From: Lewinellaceae bacterium
GTDB lineage: Bacteria; Bacteroidota; Bacteroidia; Chitinophagales; Saprospiraceae
Length of the DNA: 64,000 nt
Direction: 5' to 3'
Assembly: GCA_020636435.1 (NCBI GenBank)
Contig: JACJXX010000001.1
Location: 2,497,001-2,561,000 of the forward strand
A program made the translations under genes and the position numbers. The notes under the pieces were generated by a model. It was not told where the DNA came from, did not search any database, and was given only the letters and a program-made list of their open reading frames with translations. Shown piece by piece: positions 15,926 through 25,670 of this stretch. Each line of letters begins with the position of its first letter. Position 1 is the stretch's first letter.

Positions 15926-17221
15926 ATGGCAAGCAAACAAAAAATCTCCCCTTTCTTTTGGTTCGACACCCAGGCGGAGGAAGCCGCCAATTTTTATGCT
16001 TCCATCTTTCCCGATTCAAAAACCGGCAAAATACAGCGCCAGGGCGATGCGGTCCTGACTGTCCAGTTTTTTCTTTCCGGCCAGGAGTTCGCGGCGCTTA
16101 ACGGCGGGCCGATGTTCACTTTTAACCCAACCGTATCCTTTTACGTCGTTTGCGAAAGCGAAGCGGAAATCGATCAGGCCTGGGAAAAATTGTCAGAGGG
16201 CGGAAAAGCCATGATGCCGCTCGATAAATATCCGTGGAGCGAAAAATACGGCTGGGTGCAGGACAAATACGGCGTCTCCTGGCAATTGACTTTGGGCAAA
16301 ATAACGGACGTGGGGCAGAAAATCTCGCCCGTGCTGATGTTCACCGACAAGCAGCAGGGAAAGGCCGAAGCAGCCATTCATTTTTACAGTTCCATATTTG
16401 AAAATTCCGGTATCAATCTCCTGTCAAAATACGAAGAAGGGGAAGGCGACCCTGCTGTCGGAACCATCAAACATGCCCAGTTCCGGCTTGACGGGAATAT
16501 TTTCATGGCCATGGACAGCAGCATCATGCACGGTTTCGATTTCAACGAAGCCATATCGTTTGTGGTGCACTGCGGGACACAAAAGGAGGTGGATTATTTT
16601 TGGGAAAAACTCACCGCTGATGGAGGAGAGGAAATGATGTGCGCCTGGTTGAAAGACAAATATGGCGTGGTGTGGCAAATTGTGCCCGATGAGCTTATCC
16701 AATTGATTTCCGACCCTGACCCCGCCCGGGCGCAAAGGGCCGTCGGCGCCATGATGCAGATGCGAAAAATCGACATCGAAAAAATACGCCAGGCGGCCGA
16801 TGATGAAAGCCGCACGGTTATTACGGTGCAGGCAACCGTTAATGCCCCCATCGAAAAAGCATGGGAAATGTGGACGCTGCCCGAACACATCACAAATTGG
16901 AATTTCGCCAGCGGCGATTGGCATTCGACCCGTGCGGAAAACAATTTAAGGCCGGGCGGAAAATTCAATTACCGGATGGAAGCAAAGGATGGCAGCATGG
17001 GCTTTGACTTTAGCGGCACCTATACTGCGATAAAGGAAAATAAAAACCTGGAATACCGGCTTGATGACGGCCGCAACGTGCAAGTTCATTTTTCGGCAGT
17101 GGATGGAGGTACTTTCGTCATGGAAAATTTTGAAGCGGAAAATACGAACCCGGCCGAGATGCAAAAAAACGGCTGGCAGGCTATTCTGGATAATTTCAAA
17201 AAATATGTGGAGGCGGATTAA
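15926..17221 (+). CDS. VOC-VOC-SRPBCC fusion protein
   Basis: 431 residues in three parts. Residues 5-120 and about 130-260 are PhnB-like VOC domains, each with a FWFDTQAEEAANFYASIFPDS or HFYSSIFENS opening and a closing WLKDKYGVVWQI-type motif. Residues about 290-430 are an AHSA1/SRPBCC domain (VQATVNAPIEKAWEMWTLPEHITNWNFASGDWHS, FDFSGTYTAIKENKNLEYRL, MENFEAENTNPAEMQKNGWQAILDNFKKYV). In most genomes these domains are separate but neighbouring genes. No signal peptide, so cytoplasmic. Ligand unknown. Confidence 0.9.
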   Translation: MASKQKISPFFWFDTQAEEAANFYASIFPDSKTGKIQRQGDAVLTVQFFLSGQEFAALNGGPMFTFNPTVSFYVVCESEAEIDQAWEKLSEGGKAMMPLDKYPWSEKYGWVQDKYGVSWQLTLGKITDVGQKISPVLMFTDKQQGKAEAAIHFYSSIFENSGINLLSKYEEGEGDPAVGTIKHAQFRLDGNIFMAMDSSIMHGFDFNEAISFVVHCGTQKEVDYFWEKLTADGGEEMMCAWLKDKYGVVWQIVPDELIQLISDPDPARAQRAVGAMMQMRKIDIEKIRQAADDESRTVITVQATVNAPIEKAWEMWTLPEHITNWNFASGDWHSTRAENNLRPGGKFNYRMEAKDGSMGFDFSGTYTAIKENKNLEYRLDDGRNVQVHFSAVDGGTFVMENFEAENTNPAEMQKNGWQAILDNFKKYVEAD

Positions 17222-17239
17222 GGCCCTGTCATCCTGTCC

Positions 17240-18007
17240 CTACTCATACATCTCCTCCACCCCCGTACCCGCCAGCTCCACCAGGAAGCCGCCAACCTCG
17301 CCAGTCACCATTTCCAGATAAACCCGCCCCTTCTCCGCCGTCGACCGGGCGGGATTGCCCACGCCGGTATCCTCCGTCACCTTGGTCCAGTAGCGCTGGG
17401 AGGTGGCCCAGCCCTCTTTGAAGCCTTTGAAGCGGTAGTTTTTACCCTTGCCCGGGCCGGCTTCTTCCAGGGGCCGCACCAAATCCGGGCGAAGATGCAG
17501 GAGGATGCTGGTCTCCAGCTCGCCGGCGTGGTCGCCCGGCTCGTCAAAGTACTGCCTGGCGTCGCCGATGCGCCAGAAATCGATGCTGCAGGCGAACATA
17601 TCCGGGAAGTCGATGGCCAGCTCGCGGATCATCGTTTTGAAGTTGTTTCCACCGTGAGCGTTGAGGATTGCCAGCTTGCGGATGCCGTGGCGGAGCAGCA
17701 CGTCGGTTACATCCTTCAGTATGGCATACTGCGTGCTCGGGTTCATATTCATGCACAGCTTGACATCGAGCTGGCCGGTGTTGACGCCGAATGGGATACC
17801 GGGCAGCACGATGACTTTGGCGCCCTGCTCCCAAGCCTTGCGGGCGGCCTCGGCCGCCACGTACTGCGACTCGAAGTTGTCGGTGGCGTAAGGCAGGTGG
17901 TAGTTGTGCGCCTCGGTGGCGCCCCAGGGCAGGACGGCCACCTGGTAGTCGGTGGCCTTGACGGTTTTCCAGTTCGTTTCGGCGAGGAGGTAGGGGCGGG
18001 TTGGCAT
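17240..18007 (-). CDS. creatininase-family amidohydrolase
   Basis: 255 residues. Family motifs are clear: VAVLPWGATEAHNYHLPYATDNFESQYVA (metal-binding Glu, His and Asp), VIVLPGIPFGVNTGQ, LAILNAHGGNNFK, and DHAGELETSILLHLRPDLV with the later Glu ligand. Members are metal-dependent and hydrolyse cyclic amides or formamides. The exact substrate cannot be read here. It lies convergent to the VOC fusion and divergent from a truncated DUF4143 gene, with no operon partner. Confidence 0.88.
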   Translation of the reverse strand: MPTRPYLLAETNWKTVKATDYQVAVLPWGATEAHNYHLPYATDNFESQYVAAEAARKAWEQGAKVIVLPGIPFGVNTGQLDVKLCMNMNPSTQYAILKDVTDVLLRHGIRKLAILNAHGGNNFKTMIRELAIDFPDMFACSIDFWRIGDARQYFDEPGDHAGELETSILLHLRPDLVRPLEEAGPGKGKNYRFKGFKEGWATSQRYWTKVTEDTGVGNPARSTAEKGRVYLEMVTGEVGGFLVELAGTGVEEMYE

Positions 18008-18023
18008 CTGTATGTGGTTTTGA

Positions 18024-18797
18024 ATGATGAAAAATACTCTAAAAGCTACAATTTTGGAATTAAAAATACTATTTTTGATACAAAATCAGCAAGAGGTATT
18101 TCAGGAATCCCTGGCCAGGAATATCGGCGACTTTTCCCGTTTTCTGGAAGCCATAAGCCTATCACATGGCGCAGTGCTCAATATTAGCAACGTAGCCCGG
18201 GACTGCGGTGTGAAAAGAAAAACAGTAGATAACTACATCCAAATACTGGAGGACATCCTGCTCGCCTTTCGCCTTCCTGTTTTCACCAAAAGGGCGTCCA
18301 GGGCTCTGTCTTCCCATCCAAAATTCTATTTCTTCGACTCCGGAGTATTTCAAACCCTCCGCCCCAAAGGGCCATTAGACAAGCCCGAGGAGATCGGCGG
18401 AGCGGCCCTGGAAGGCCTGGTGGCGCAACACCTGCGTGCCTGGATGGCTTATTCCTCACAATCATTTACGCTCTATTTCTGGCGCTCCCAGAGAGGCACG
18501 GAGGTGGATTTCATCCTGTATGGCGAAGCTGGCATTTATGCCCTTGAAGTGAAAAACAGCAAAAAAATCCGGCAGGCAGACCTGAGGGGGTTGATTGAAT
18601 TTGGCAAGGATTACCCCATCAGCAAGCGCGTTTTCTTATACCGGGGAGACGAAAGGCTAATGAAAAATGGTATCCTGTGTTTGCCCTGTTCAGAATTTTT
18701 GGGCCCCCTGTCTCCGTTAAATGCTATGGATGACCTGCTGCTCCAAGGCAATTGCATGAAATATGTTTTGACCCCGAAGCGGGTCAAACGTCTATAG
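18024..18797 (+). pseudogene. DUF4143-domain C-terminal part of an AAA ATPase, truncated at both ends
   Basis: The frame encodes only the second half of the ATPase/DUF4143 family: EEVFQESLARNIGDFSRFLEA-like, then the winged-helix segment (ISNVARDCGVKRKTVDNYIQILEDILLAFRLPVF), KFYFFDSGVFQTL, EGLVAQHLRAW, and the PD-(D/E)XK-like EVDFILYGEAGIYALEVKNSK. The N-terminal AAA domain with its Walker motifs is missing. The last codons (NCMKYVLTPKRVKRL) come from a MITE-like element, so the 3' end is also displaced. Probably non-functional. Confidence 0.82.
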
Positions 18798-18944
18798 AAT
18801 TATCCCGTATAATTAAATTTTCGACCTCAAAGAGGTCGTACAAACGGGTAGATGTACGACCTCTGCGAGGTCGGGAGGGCTTAAAACATCGTTTCCTATA
18901 AACATACGACCTTTTCAAGGTCGATCCCATTTCATGCGATTGCC
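18747..18944. mobile_element. MITE-like element family 3, copy 1
   Basis: 198 bp, ends GGCAATTGCATGAAAT and its inverse. Carries a row of hairpins: GACCCCGAAGCGGGTC, GACCTCAAAGAGGTC, GACCTCTGCGAGGTC and GACCTTTTCAAGGTC. A near-identical inverted copy is at 53709-53905. It supplies the end of the truncated DUF4143 frame. Confidence 0.88.
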
Positions 18945-18966
18945 ATACCTGCTGCTCTGATCTCCA

Positions 18967-18997
18967 TTTGCACAATAAAGAAATTATCGTATATTTA
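18967..18997 (+). promoter_or_regulatory. candidate Bacteroidota-type promoter
   Basis: TTTG at 18967-18970, 19 bases, then TATATTTA at 18990-18997, close to the TTTG / TAnnTTTG pattern of this phylum. It lies about 170 bases before the PKD gene. The last position of the -7 box differs from consensus. Confidence 0.4.
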
Positions 18998-19167
18998 CAG
19001 TCCCATTTCGTACTATTCTCCTATCTGCACCGGCCCTGGCCGGCTGCATCCTCAGGTTTTCCAATCTGCGGGATATTTTCATTTTTTAATACAGATTTCA
19101 GGCATGCTCCCAACAGAGCTATGCTTTCAAATGGAGTTGCGTAAAGCAGCCCCCAAACCACGCGGAT

Positions 19168-22100
19168 ATGAGAACCCTTGGTACAGCCCTGATCCTTTGC
19201 CTGTCGGCCTGCTTGCCGGCAAAACTCTCCGCCCAGCCCGGCGATGTTGCAGCAGTAAATGACACCTTATGCATTCAGTTGGGCGAGGACGCGAACTTCA
19301 ACGTCACCGACAACGACCTCCTGCCCCAGGGCGCCTTCCTCCCCGTTTTTTTGACCACGCCCTCCAACTGCTTCAATATCTTGGAAGACGGGCGGCTGGT
19401 GTTGCTCAGCGAGGAGGAGCGCTGCTGTGGAGAGCACGTGCTGGAATACCAGTACGAAGGCTGCCAGGGCGGGCCGGAATGCTTCGGCCTGGTTTTCATC
19501 ACCGTAAAGTGCCCCAAACCAGAATGCTTCCTGGTCAACCTGGAAGACTATGCCGGAGAGGGCAGCGACCCCACCGGCGGCGGCAACCCCATGGACCCCG
19601 GCTGCGTGTACGCCTGCGAGAATTCTGAGGCTACCTATTACGTGAGTTACAACCCAACGAGCGCCTACAACTGGTCGGTGGCCGGCGGCACTTTCACTGC
19701 CGGCGCCAACCCGGCCGAGATTCACGTCAGTTGGGGCGCCATGGGCAGCGGGACTGTTGCGGTGGCCATCGCCAACAGCAATAATGAAACCACATTGACC
19801 GAAGTATGCGTGGACATACTGGAAGGCCCCATCGCCGCTTTCCAGCCATCGGCCGCCTGCGTCTGCCTGAATGCGCCCATCAGCTTCGCCAATACATCCA
19901 CCGGCGGCAACGGCTTTTTCTGGGAATTCGGCGACGGCAACACCTCCACCCTGTTCGAGCCTACCCACCAGTACGCCGGGCCGGGAACTTATACCGTGAC
20001 CCTCTATACCACCCGGAATAACTACGACGAAAAAGGCAATCCCCTCTGCTGCTGCACCGATTCCACCTCCCTGGAGGTCGAAGTAGACTCGTTGGAGGGC
20101 CCGGGCATCTACTGGATTTCCACCCTCTGCGCCAACGATAGCACCAAGTACTGGACGGACGCCATGAACTGCGGGACTTACAACTGGACGGTCCTGGATG
20201 AGAACGGCCTGCCCCTCCCTTTCGCCGGACAGGGCAACGACACCATCTGCGTGCAATGGGGCGCCGGGCCGTTCGGAACGGTGGTGCTGGAAGTGGCGGA
20301 TTGCGACGGGGCTTATTGTGATAAACCCGTCTCGGTGAAAGTGCCCATCATCCCCTCTACCGTCGGCATCAACGGCCTGGCGGAAGTTTGCGAGAACGCC
20401 ATCGCCACCTATACCGTGCCCAAATGGGCCAGCGTGTATTACGACTGGCAGGTAACGGGCGGAGCGGTCCTCTCCGGGCAAGGAACCAACACCGTAGTAG
20501 TGCAATGGGGCGCCGCCCCCGGCCCCGGCGTCATCAACCTGAACTATTCCAGCAGCTTTCTCGGCGGCCTTCCCGGCCAGGAGCCGAGTGATTGTTCGGG
20601 CACGGCCAACCTGTCGGTGGCCATCAAACCGGCTTTTGGCGTCACGGGGCCCAGCCCGGCGGTGGCCTGCACGAACAGCGTTTCCAGCTTTTTTGCCACC
20701 GCTGCACCCTCCGCTTCTTACACCTGGGCCGTCACCCCTCCGGCTACCTTCAGCGGGCAGGGCACGAGCGCCATCAACGTTACCTGGGACAGCGGCCCCG
20801 GCAATTTCACCGTCACCGCCATACCCAACGACACCACGGCCTATTGCAATGATTCCGTCTCGGTGCGGGTCAGGGTGGAAGAACTGCCGCCGCCCGATGG
20901 CATCGACGGGCCAACGGTTATCTGCCCCGGGCAGGCCTATGCCTACTTCGCGCAAAGCTCCGAAAGCGGCGTGGGTTTCAGCTGGACGGTTACCAACGGC
21001 ACGCTGTCTTCGGCCGCCGGCAACCCGGTTACCGTTACCTGGAACGCCGGCGGGCCGTATGCCCTCGCCTTGCAGCAGTATCAGCTCAATGCGCCGTTCT
21101 GCACTTCAGGCCCCGTGGCCATCACTGTGTTGCCCAAACTGCTCAACGGCCCACTGGCCGTCACCGGGCCGCCGGCCTGCACCAACAGCACTCAGAGCTA
21201 CTCGGCTGGGCCGGCCCAGCATCCGGATGCTACCTTCAACTGGGTGGTCACCCCCGCCAGCCTGGGCAGCGTAATTAGCGGACAGGGCACGCCCAACGTG
21301 CAGGTACAGTGGAACAATGACCCGGGGATAGCTATGCTTTCTCTGTCCGTAGAATTGTGCGGCAACCTGCTTTCCACCACCAAATCCATACCACTGATCG
21401 CGCCCCAGGTACCGGCCATTACTCAGATCGGCGACCTGTGCCCCGGCGTGCCGGCAACCCTCGATGCCGGAGGCGGCTTCTCCTCCTACCAATGGAGCGC
21501 CGGCCCCACCACCCAAACCATCAGCATCGCCACCGGAGGGACATACACCGTCACCACCACCGACGCCGGCGGCTGCCAGGCGGTGGCCTCCTTCACCGCC
21601 AATGCCATTCCCGGGCCGGTAGCGGATATTTCTACCCCCAACAATACCACGCTGTGCATAGCGCCTCCCAACAGCGCCAGCGTCACCCTATACGCCCAAA
21701 CCAACCCCGGTTACACCTTCCAGTGGTTCTGCAACGGCACTCCTCAGGCCCTGCCCCCTTCCCAGGCGACCCTGACCCATAACAACACCAACGTCAACGG
21801 CACTTTTGCTTATCACGTCGTCGTCACCGGCGCCAACGGCTGCACCAAAACATCGAATACGATTACCGTGATCCAGACCGACAATTGCCCTACCGGCACC
21901 GGAGGCTGCACCCAACAGTCTTATTACCTGTCCACCAGCGCCGTCAACCAGACGCCCAACTGCAACGTGGTGAATTTTTATACCTTCAAAACTGCCAACG
22001 TCACGGTAATGAGCTGGAATTTCGGAGACCCCGGCAACAACATAAATACCGGCACCCTGCTCTTCCCAATCCACGCTTATACCAAAGCCGGCTACTTCAC

Positions 22101-25100
22101 GGCAACCGTCACCGCCCAGGTGCCGGAAGCGGCGCCTGGCACGGGTTTCTGCACCGTCACCCGCACCCGTAGCGTCAACGTCCCGATCGCGGCTGACTTT
22201 TTGTTCGCCGACAGCTGCCAGAAGGTGTCCTTTACCGACCTGTCCACCTTCCTGCCGGGCAATGCCATCACCTCCTGGTCCTGGTCGTTCGGAGATGCGG
22301 GGACTTCCACCGCCCAGAACCCCAGCCATACCTACCTCAGCCCCGGAACCTACAACGTTACCCTGACAGTGGCCAATGCCGCCGGCTGCCAGGCCACCAT
22401 CGTCAAACCCGTCGCCGTGGCCGGTTTGCCCAACCCGGCGATCACCATCGCTCCCAGCCCGGCCTGCGTGGGCACGCCGGCCAACTTTAGCGGCGCCGGC
22501 GCCGGGATCACGCAGTGGTTTTGGGATTTTGACGACGGCTCCACCAACGGCGGCCAGAACCCTTCTCATACTTACCTCAACCCGGGCATTTACGATGTCA
22601 CCCTCACGGTTCAGGATGCGAAGGGTTGTGAAAATACCACTATGCAGGCAATCACGGTATACCCCGCCCCACCCGACGACACCATCGCCTACACGCCTTC
22701 CCTCGCCATCTGCGAAGGGGAGACGGCAGACCTGATTGCCCCCTCCGGCGCCGGCTATACCTACCTGTGGAGCACCAGCGCTAGCGCTCAGCTCATCACC
22801 GTGAGCACTGCCGGTACGTACAGCGTCATCGTCACCGACGCCAATGGTTGCACCCTCGCGCCCGATCCGGTGACCGTGGTCGTCTATCCGGCGCCCGATG
22901 CGTTCATTAGCGGCAGCTCTGTCATCTGCGACCAGGGCTGCACCACGCTCAGCGCCCCCGCCGGCTTTGGGTATGCCTACCAGTGGCTGGACGATGCCAA
23001 CCTGCCCATTCCCTTCCAAACCGGGCAAACACTGGTAGTGTGTGATGCAGGGTTGCTGCCCGCATATTCCGTAGTGGTCACCGACGCCAACGGCTGTTCG
23101 GCCACCTCGGCGCCTTTCTCCGTCACGCTGGAGGTTTCCCCCAGTTTTACCGTCACTGTAATGCCCGACTCCTGCGAGGGTTCGCCCAGCATTCTGACGG
23201 TAAATCCGGTGCAGCCCGGCGTTATTTACAGTTGGAGCAACGGCGGCGCCGGCCCGTCCATCACCGTCCTGCAGGCGGGAACCTATACCGCCATCGGCAC
23301 CGATACGCTTTCCGGCTGCCGGGGCTCTGCCAGCGCCACCATCTATCCGCTGCCCGACCTGTGCCTGGTGCCCATGGGCTGTTATGAAACCTGTAATCCG
23401 GACACCATCTGCGGCCCGGAAGGGCTGGCGGCCTACCAGTGGAACCGGAACGGGGCGCCCATTGCCGGTGCCACCGACCAGTGCCTGATCGTCACCCAAA
23501 GCGGCGCGTACAGCCTGACCGGCACGACGGAATTTGGCTGCACCCTCACCTTCGACACGCTGATCCTGGAGGTGTTGGAATGCGACTGTGCCTCCCTGGC
23601 CGTTTCCGCTTTGCCTGTAGACAGCTGCTGCTGGAGCATCAGCTATGACAATACCTACAGCGCCGGCTTGCTGGGCCTGATGATCCAAAGCCCGGATGCC
23701 GATCTGGATTTCGACTTATCCGGCCTCGATCCTTCCCTCGGCGTACAAACCATCGGAACCAACTGGATCGGGCTGATCAACAGCCTGCCAAACACGCCCT
23801 TGCCCGGAGGGCAGTTGGCTGATTTCATCACCTTCTGCCTGTCTAATGTGCAGGCCAGCCCGCAACAGGTCATTTTCGACTGGTACGATTTAGAGTTGAA
23901 TGTCGCCTGTTCGGACACGCTGGAGTTCAACTGTCCGGTCGAACCGGACTGCCTCTATCTGGCTGCCGATTCCATTTACTGCGAAAACGGGCAAGCAACC
24001 TACGAGCTGACCGTGTGCAACCCCAATGACGCCGCTTTTGAGGTGGGTTTCATTCAGATTCAGCCCGCCGGCCCGGCCGGCGTGGCGTTTAGCCCGCCCG
24101 CCATCAACGTTGCGGGCAGCCCCATACAACCCGGCGAATGCAGGACGTTCACCCTGTTGCTCTCCGGCCCCGGCATAGCCGGGCAGGACTTCTGTTTCAA
24201 CCTGATCGCCCATGAGTTTGACCCGCTGGAAGTACCGACAGCCCTTTGCTGTTCGCTGGATACGCTGTATTGCATCCCGATACCTGATTGCGAGCCCTGC
24301 GATGACATTGGGGTGGAAAGCGCAACACTCGTCCCAGACGCCATCAGTGGCGGTTGCTGTTTTGACATCACCTTGTTCAACAACTATCAAGCTGGTTTTT
24401 TCGACGGCATCGCCCTTTGCATGCTCTCGCCCAATACGGGAATGACCATCAACAACCCCTTTGGTTCCGGCTGGGCCACAAATTATTATTCGCCCACGCT
24501 TATCGAACTGGCCGCTGCGCCCTCTCCGGGCAACGGCCTGCCGTCCGGCGCTTTCCAGTTGCCGGAAATCTGCGTACAAACCCAGCAGGCGCCCAATCAA
24601 CTGCTGGAAATCAAATGGATGCAACGTGGCAAGGTCATCTGCCGGGACACGATAGCACTGTTCTGCGAGCCAGACTGTGGTTACCTTTTCCAGGAAGATA
24701 TCCGGTGCAATGCCGGCGGAAGCTGGACCTACAACGCTACCCTAAAGAATACCAGCGCCTTCACTATGGGCGAGGCGCACATCATGGTAAGCAGCCCTGC
24801 CGGCATGGGCAGTTACGATCAAACCATAGCCCTGGGCGCGTTGCCTCCGGGAGGAACCTTCCCGATTGGCCTGCCGCTGGGCGCTCCCGCATTGCCTGGC
24901 GATAGCGCCTGCGTGACGGTTGCCCTGCACGAGATCGGGCATGACAGCCTGCACACCAACTGCTGCAACTTCCCCCATTGCTTCGTGCTGCCGGACTGCG
25001 CGGGCCAGGAAGACTGCCTCTGCGACCAGTCTCTGTCGGCACTAGTTGCTCAGGGCTTCAGTTGCGCGCTCGACCCGGCCACCTCCAGCGGCGCTTTTGC

Positions 25101-25560
25101 GCCGGTTGGGGCCATGACCCATTGTGATACCCTGAGTTGGTCCTGGGGCGACGGCACGGCGCCCGGGCATACGGCCGGCAATGCTTCGATAGCCCACACT
25201 TTCCCGGCTGCCGGCCTCTATCAGGTGTGTATGAATGTAGTGCGAACGGACATTGACGGCAACCTCTGCGAGCAACAATTCTGCAAAGATGTCGACTTAG
25301 GCCCCATTCCCCCCGCCCGCCTGGCACCGCCCATTATCTACAAAAATCCGTCGGATGGCGCCTTTGTGGTGGAACTGGACCAAAGGCTGAACCAAACGGC
25401 TCACTTCCGCCTGTTCGACATCAACAAGCAGTTGGTGGAACAGTGGGAGGCTTCGGAGCATCTGGTTCCGGTGGATGTTCGTGGTGTTCCCAAAGGGCTC
25501 TACCTGCTGGTCATCGAGGCGGAGGGAGAGCGGTGGGTGGAGAAAGTGGTGGTGCAGTAG
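19168..25560 (+). CDS. giant PKD-domain secreted protein with T9SS sorting domain
   Basis: 2130 residues with a signal peptide (RTLGTALILCLSACLPAKLSAQ). Multiple PKD/Ig-like repeats are visible, for example FANTSTGGNGFFWEFGDGN with PTHQYAGPGTYTVTL near residue 260, and further WSFGDAGT and WDFDDGST units near 1035 and 1115, each followed by an HTYLxPGxYxVTLTV strand. Many Ig-like units have YxWSxxxxxQxIxVxxxGxYxVxVTDxxGC. The C-terminal 75 residues (PIIYKNPSDGAFVVEL through LYLLVIEAEGERWVEKVVVQ) form a type IX secretion sorting domain. It is probably a cell-surface or gliding-related adhesin. It is very cysteine-rich. No frame break seen. Confidence 0.9.
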   Translation: MRTLGTALILCLSACLPAKLSAQPGDVAAVNDTLCIQLGEDANFNVTDNDLLPQGAFLPVFLTTPSNCFNILEDGRLVLLSEEERCCGEHVLEYQYEGCQGGPECFGLVFITVKCPKPECFLVNLEDYAGEGSDPTGGGNPMDPGCVYACENSEATYYVSYNPTSAYNWSVAGGTFTAGANPAEIHVSWGAMGSGTVAVAIANSNNETTLTEVCVDILEGPIAAFQPSAACVCLNAPISFANTSTGGNGFFWEFGDGNTSTLFEPTHQYAGPGTYTVTLYTTRNNYDEKGNPLCCCTDSTSLEVEVDSLEGPGIYWISTLCANDSTKYWTDAMNCGTYNWTVLDENGLPLPFAGQGNDTICVQWGAGPFGTVVLEVADCDGAYCDKPVSVKVPIIPSTVGINGLAEVCENAIATYTVPKWASVYYDWQVTGGAVLSGQGTNTVVVQWGAAPGPGVINLNYSSSFLGGLPGQEPSDCSGTANLSVAIKPAFGVTGPSPAVACTNSVSSFFATAAPSASYTWAVTPPATFSGQGTSAINVTWDSGPGNFTVTAIPNDTTAYCNDSVSVRVRVEELPPPDGIDGPTVICPGQAYAYFAQSSESGVGFSWTVTNGTLSSAAGNPVTVTWNAGGPYALALQQYQLNAPFCTSGPVAITVLPKLLNGPLAVTGPPACTNSTQSYSAGPAQHPDATFNWVVTPASLGSVISGQGTPNVQVQWNNDPGIAMLSLSVELCGNLLSTTKSIPLIAPQVPAITQIGDLCPGVPATLDAGGGFSSYQWSAGPTTQTISIATGGTYTVTTTDAGGCQAVASFTANAIPGPVADISTPNNTTLCIAPPNSASVTLYAQTNPGYTFQWFCNGTPQALPPSQATLTHNNTNVNGTFAYHVVVTGANGCTKTSNTITVIQTDNCPTGTGGCTQQSYYLSTSAVNQTPNCNVVNFYTFKTANVTVMSWNFGDPGNNINTGTLLFPIHAYTKAGYFTATVTAQVPEAAPGTGFCTVTRTRSVNVPIAADFLFADSCQKVSFTDLSTFLPGNAITSWSWSFGDAGTSTAQNPSHTYLSPGTYNVTLTVANAAGCQATIVKPVAVAGLPNPAITIAPSPACVGTPANFSGAGAGITQWFWDFDDGSTNGGQNPSHTYLNPGIYDVTLTVQDAKGCENTTMQAITVYPAPPDDTIAYTPSLAICEGETADLIAPSGAGYTYLWSTSASAQLITVSTAGTYSVIVTDANGCTLAPDPVTVVVYPAPDAFISGSSVICDQGCTTLSAPAGFGYAYQWLDDANLPIPFQTGQTLVVCDAGLLPAYSVVVTDANGCSATSAPFSVTLEVSPSFTVTVMPDSCEGSPSILTVNPVQPGVIYSWSNGGAGPSITVLQAGTYTAIGTDTLSGCRGSASATIYPLPDLCLVPMGCYETCNPDTICGPEGLAAYQWNRNGAPIAGATDQCLIVTQSGAYSLTGTTEFGCTLTFDTLILEVLECDCASLAVSALPVDSCCWSISYDNTYSAGLLGLMIQSPDADLDFDLSGLDPSLGVQTIGTNWIGLINSLPNTPLPGGQLADFITFCLSNVQASPQQVIFDWYDLELNVACSDTLEFNCPVEPDCLYLAADSIYCENGQATYELTVCNPNDAAFEVGFIQIQPAGPAGVAFSPPAINVAGSPIQPGECRTFTLLLSGPGIAGQDFCFNLIAHEFDPLEVPTALCCSLDTLYCIPIPDCEPCDDIGVESATLVPDAISGGCCFDITLFNNYQAGFFDGIALCMLSPNTGMTINNPFGSGWATNYYSPTLIELAAAPSPGNGLPSGAFQLPEICVQTQQAPNQLLEIKWMQRGKVICRDTIALFCEPDCGYLFQEDIRCNAGGSWTYNATLKNTSAFTMGEAHIMVSSPAGMGSYDQTIALGALPPGGTFPIGLPLGAPALPGDSACVTVALHEIGHDSLHTNCCNFPHCFVLPDCAGQEDCLCDQSLSALVAQGFSCALDPATSSGAFAPVGAMTHCDTLSWSWGDGTAPGHTAGNASIAHTFPAAGLYQVCMNVVRTDIDGNLCEQQFCKDVDLGPIPPARLAPPIIYKNPSDGAFVVELDQRLNQTAHFRLFDINKQLVEQWEASEHLVPVDVRGVPKGLYLLVIEAEGERWVEKVVVQ

Positions 25561-25623
25561 GGAGCCTGGAGGGGTGTGGTTGGATGGTTGAATGGCTATA
25601 CGGTTCCTTTTCCAGTAGATGCT

Positions 25624-25670
25624 GGCTTGACAAGTTTCCCGCCAGCTATGACGGTGAAACTTGTCAAGCC
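25624..25670. terminator. strong inverted repeat at the end of the DUF6155 gene
   Basis: 15-bp perfect arms GGCTTGACAAGTTTC and GAAACTTGTCAAGCC with a 17-nt loop that itself has CCG/CGG pairing. It overlaps the last codons and stop of the leftward gene and lies 64 bases after the PKD stop, so it may end both convergent transcripts. No T-run. Confidence 0.5.

Noticed and set aside
19267..23688. Long minus-strand frames (562 and 666 codons) opposite the PKD gene
   Set aside because: They mirror the GC-biased codons of the real gene, have no family motifs, and the plus-strand PKD domains are unambiguous.
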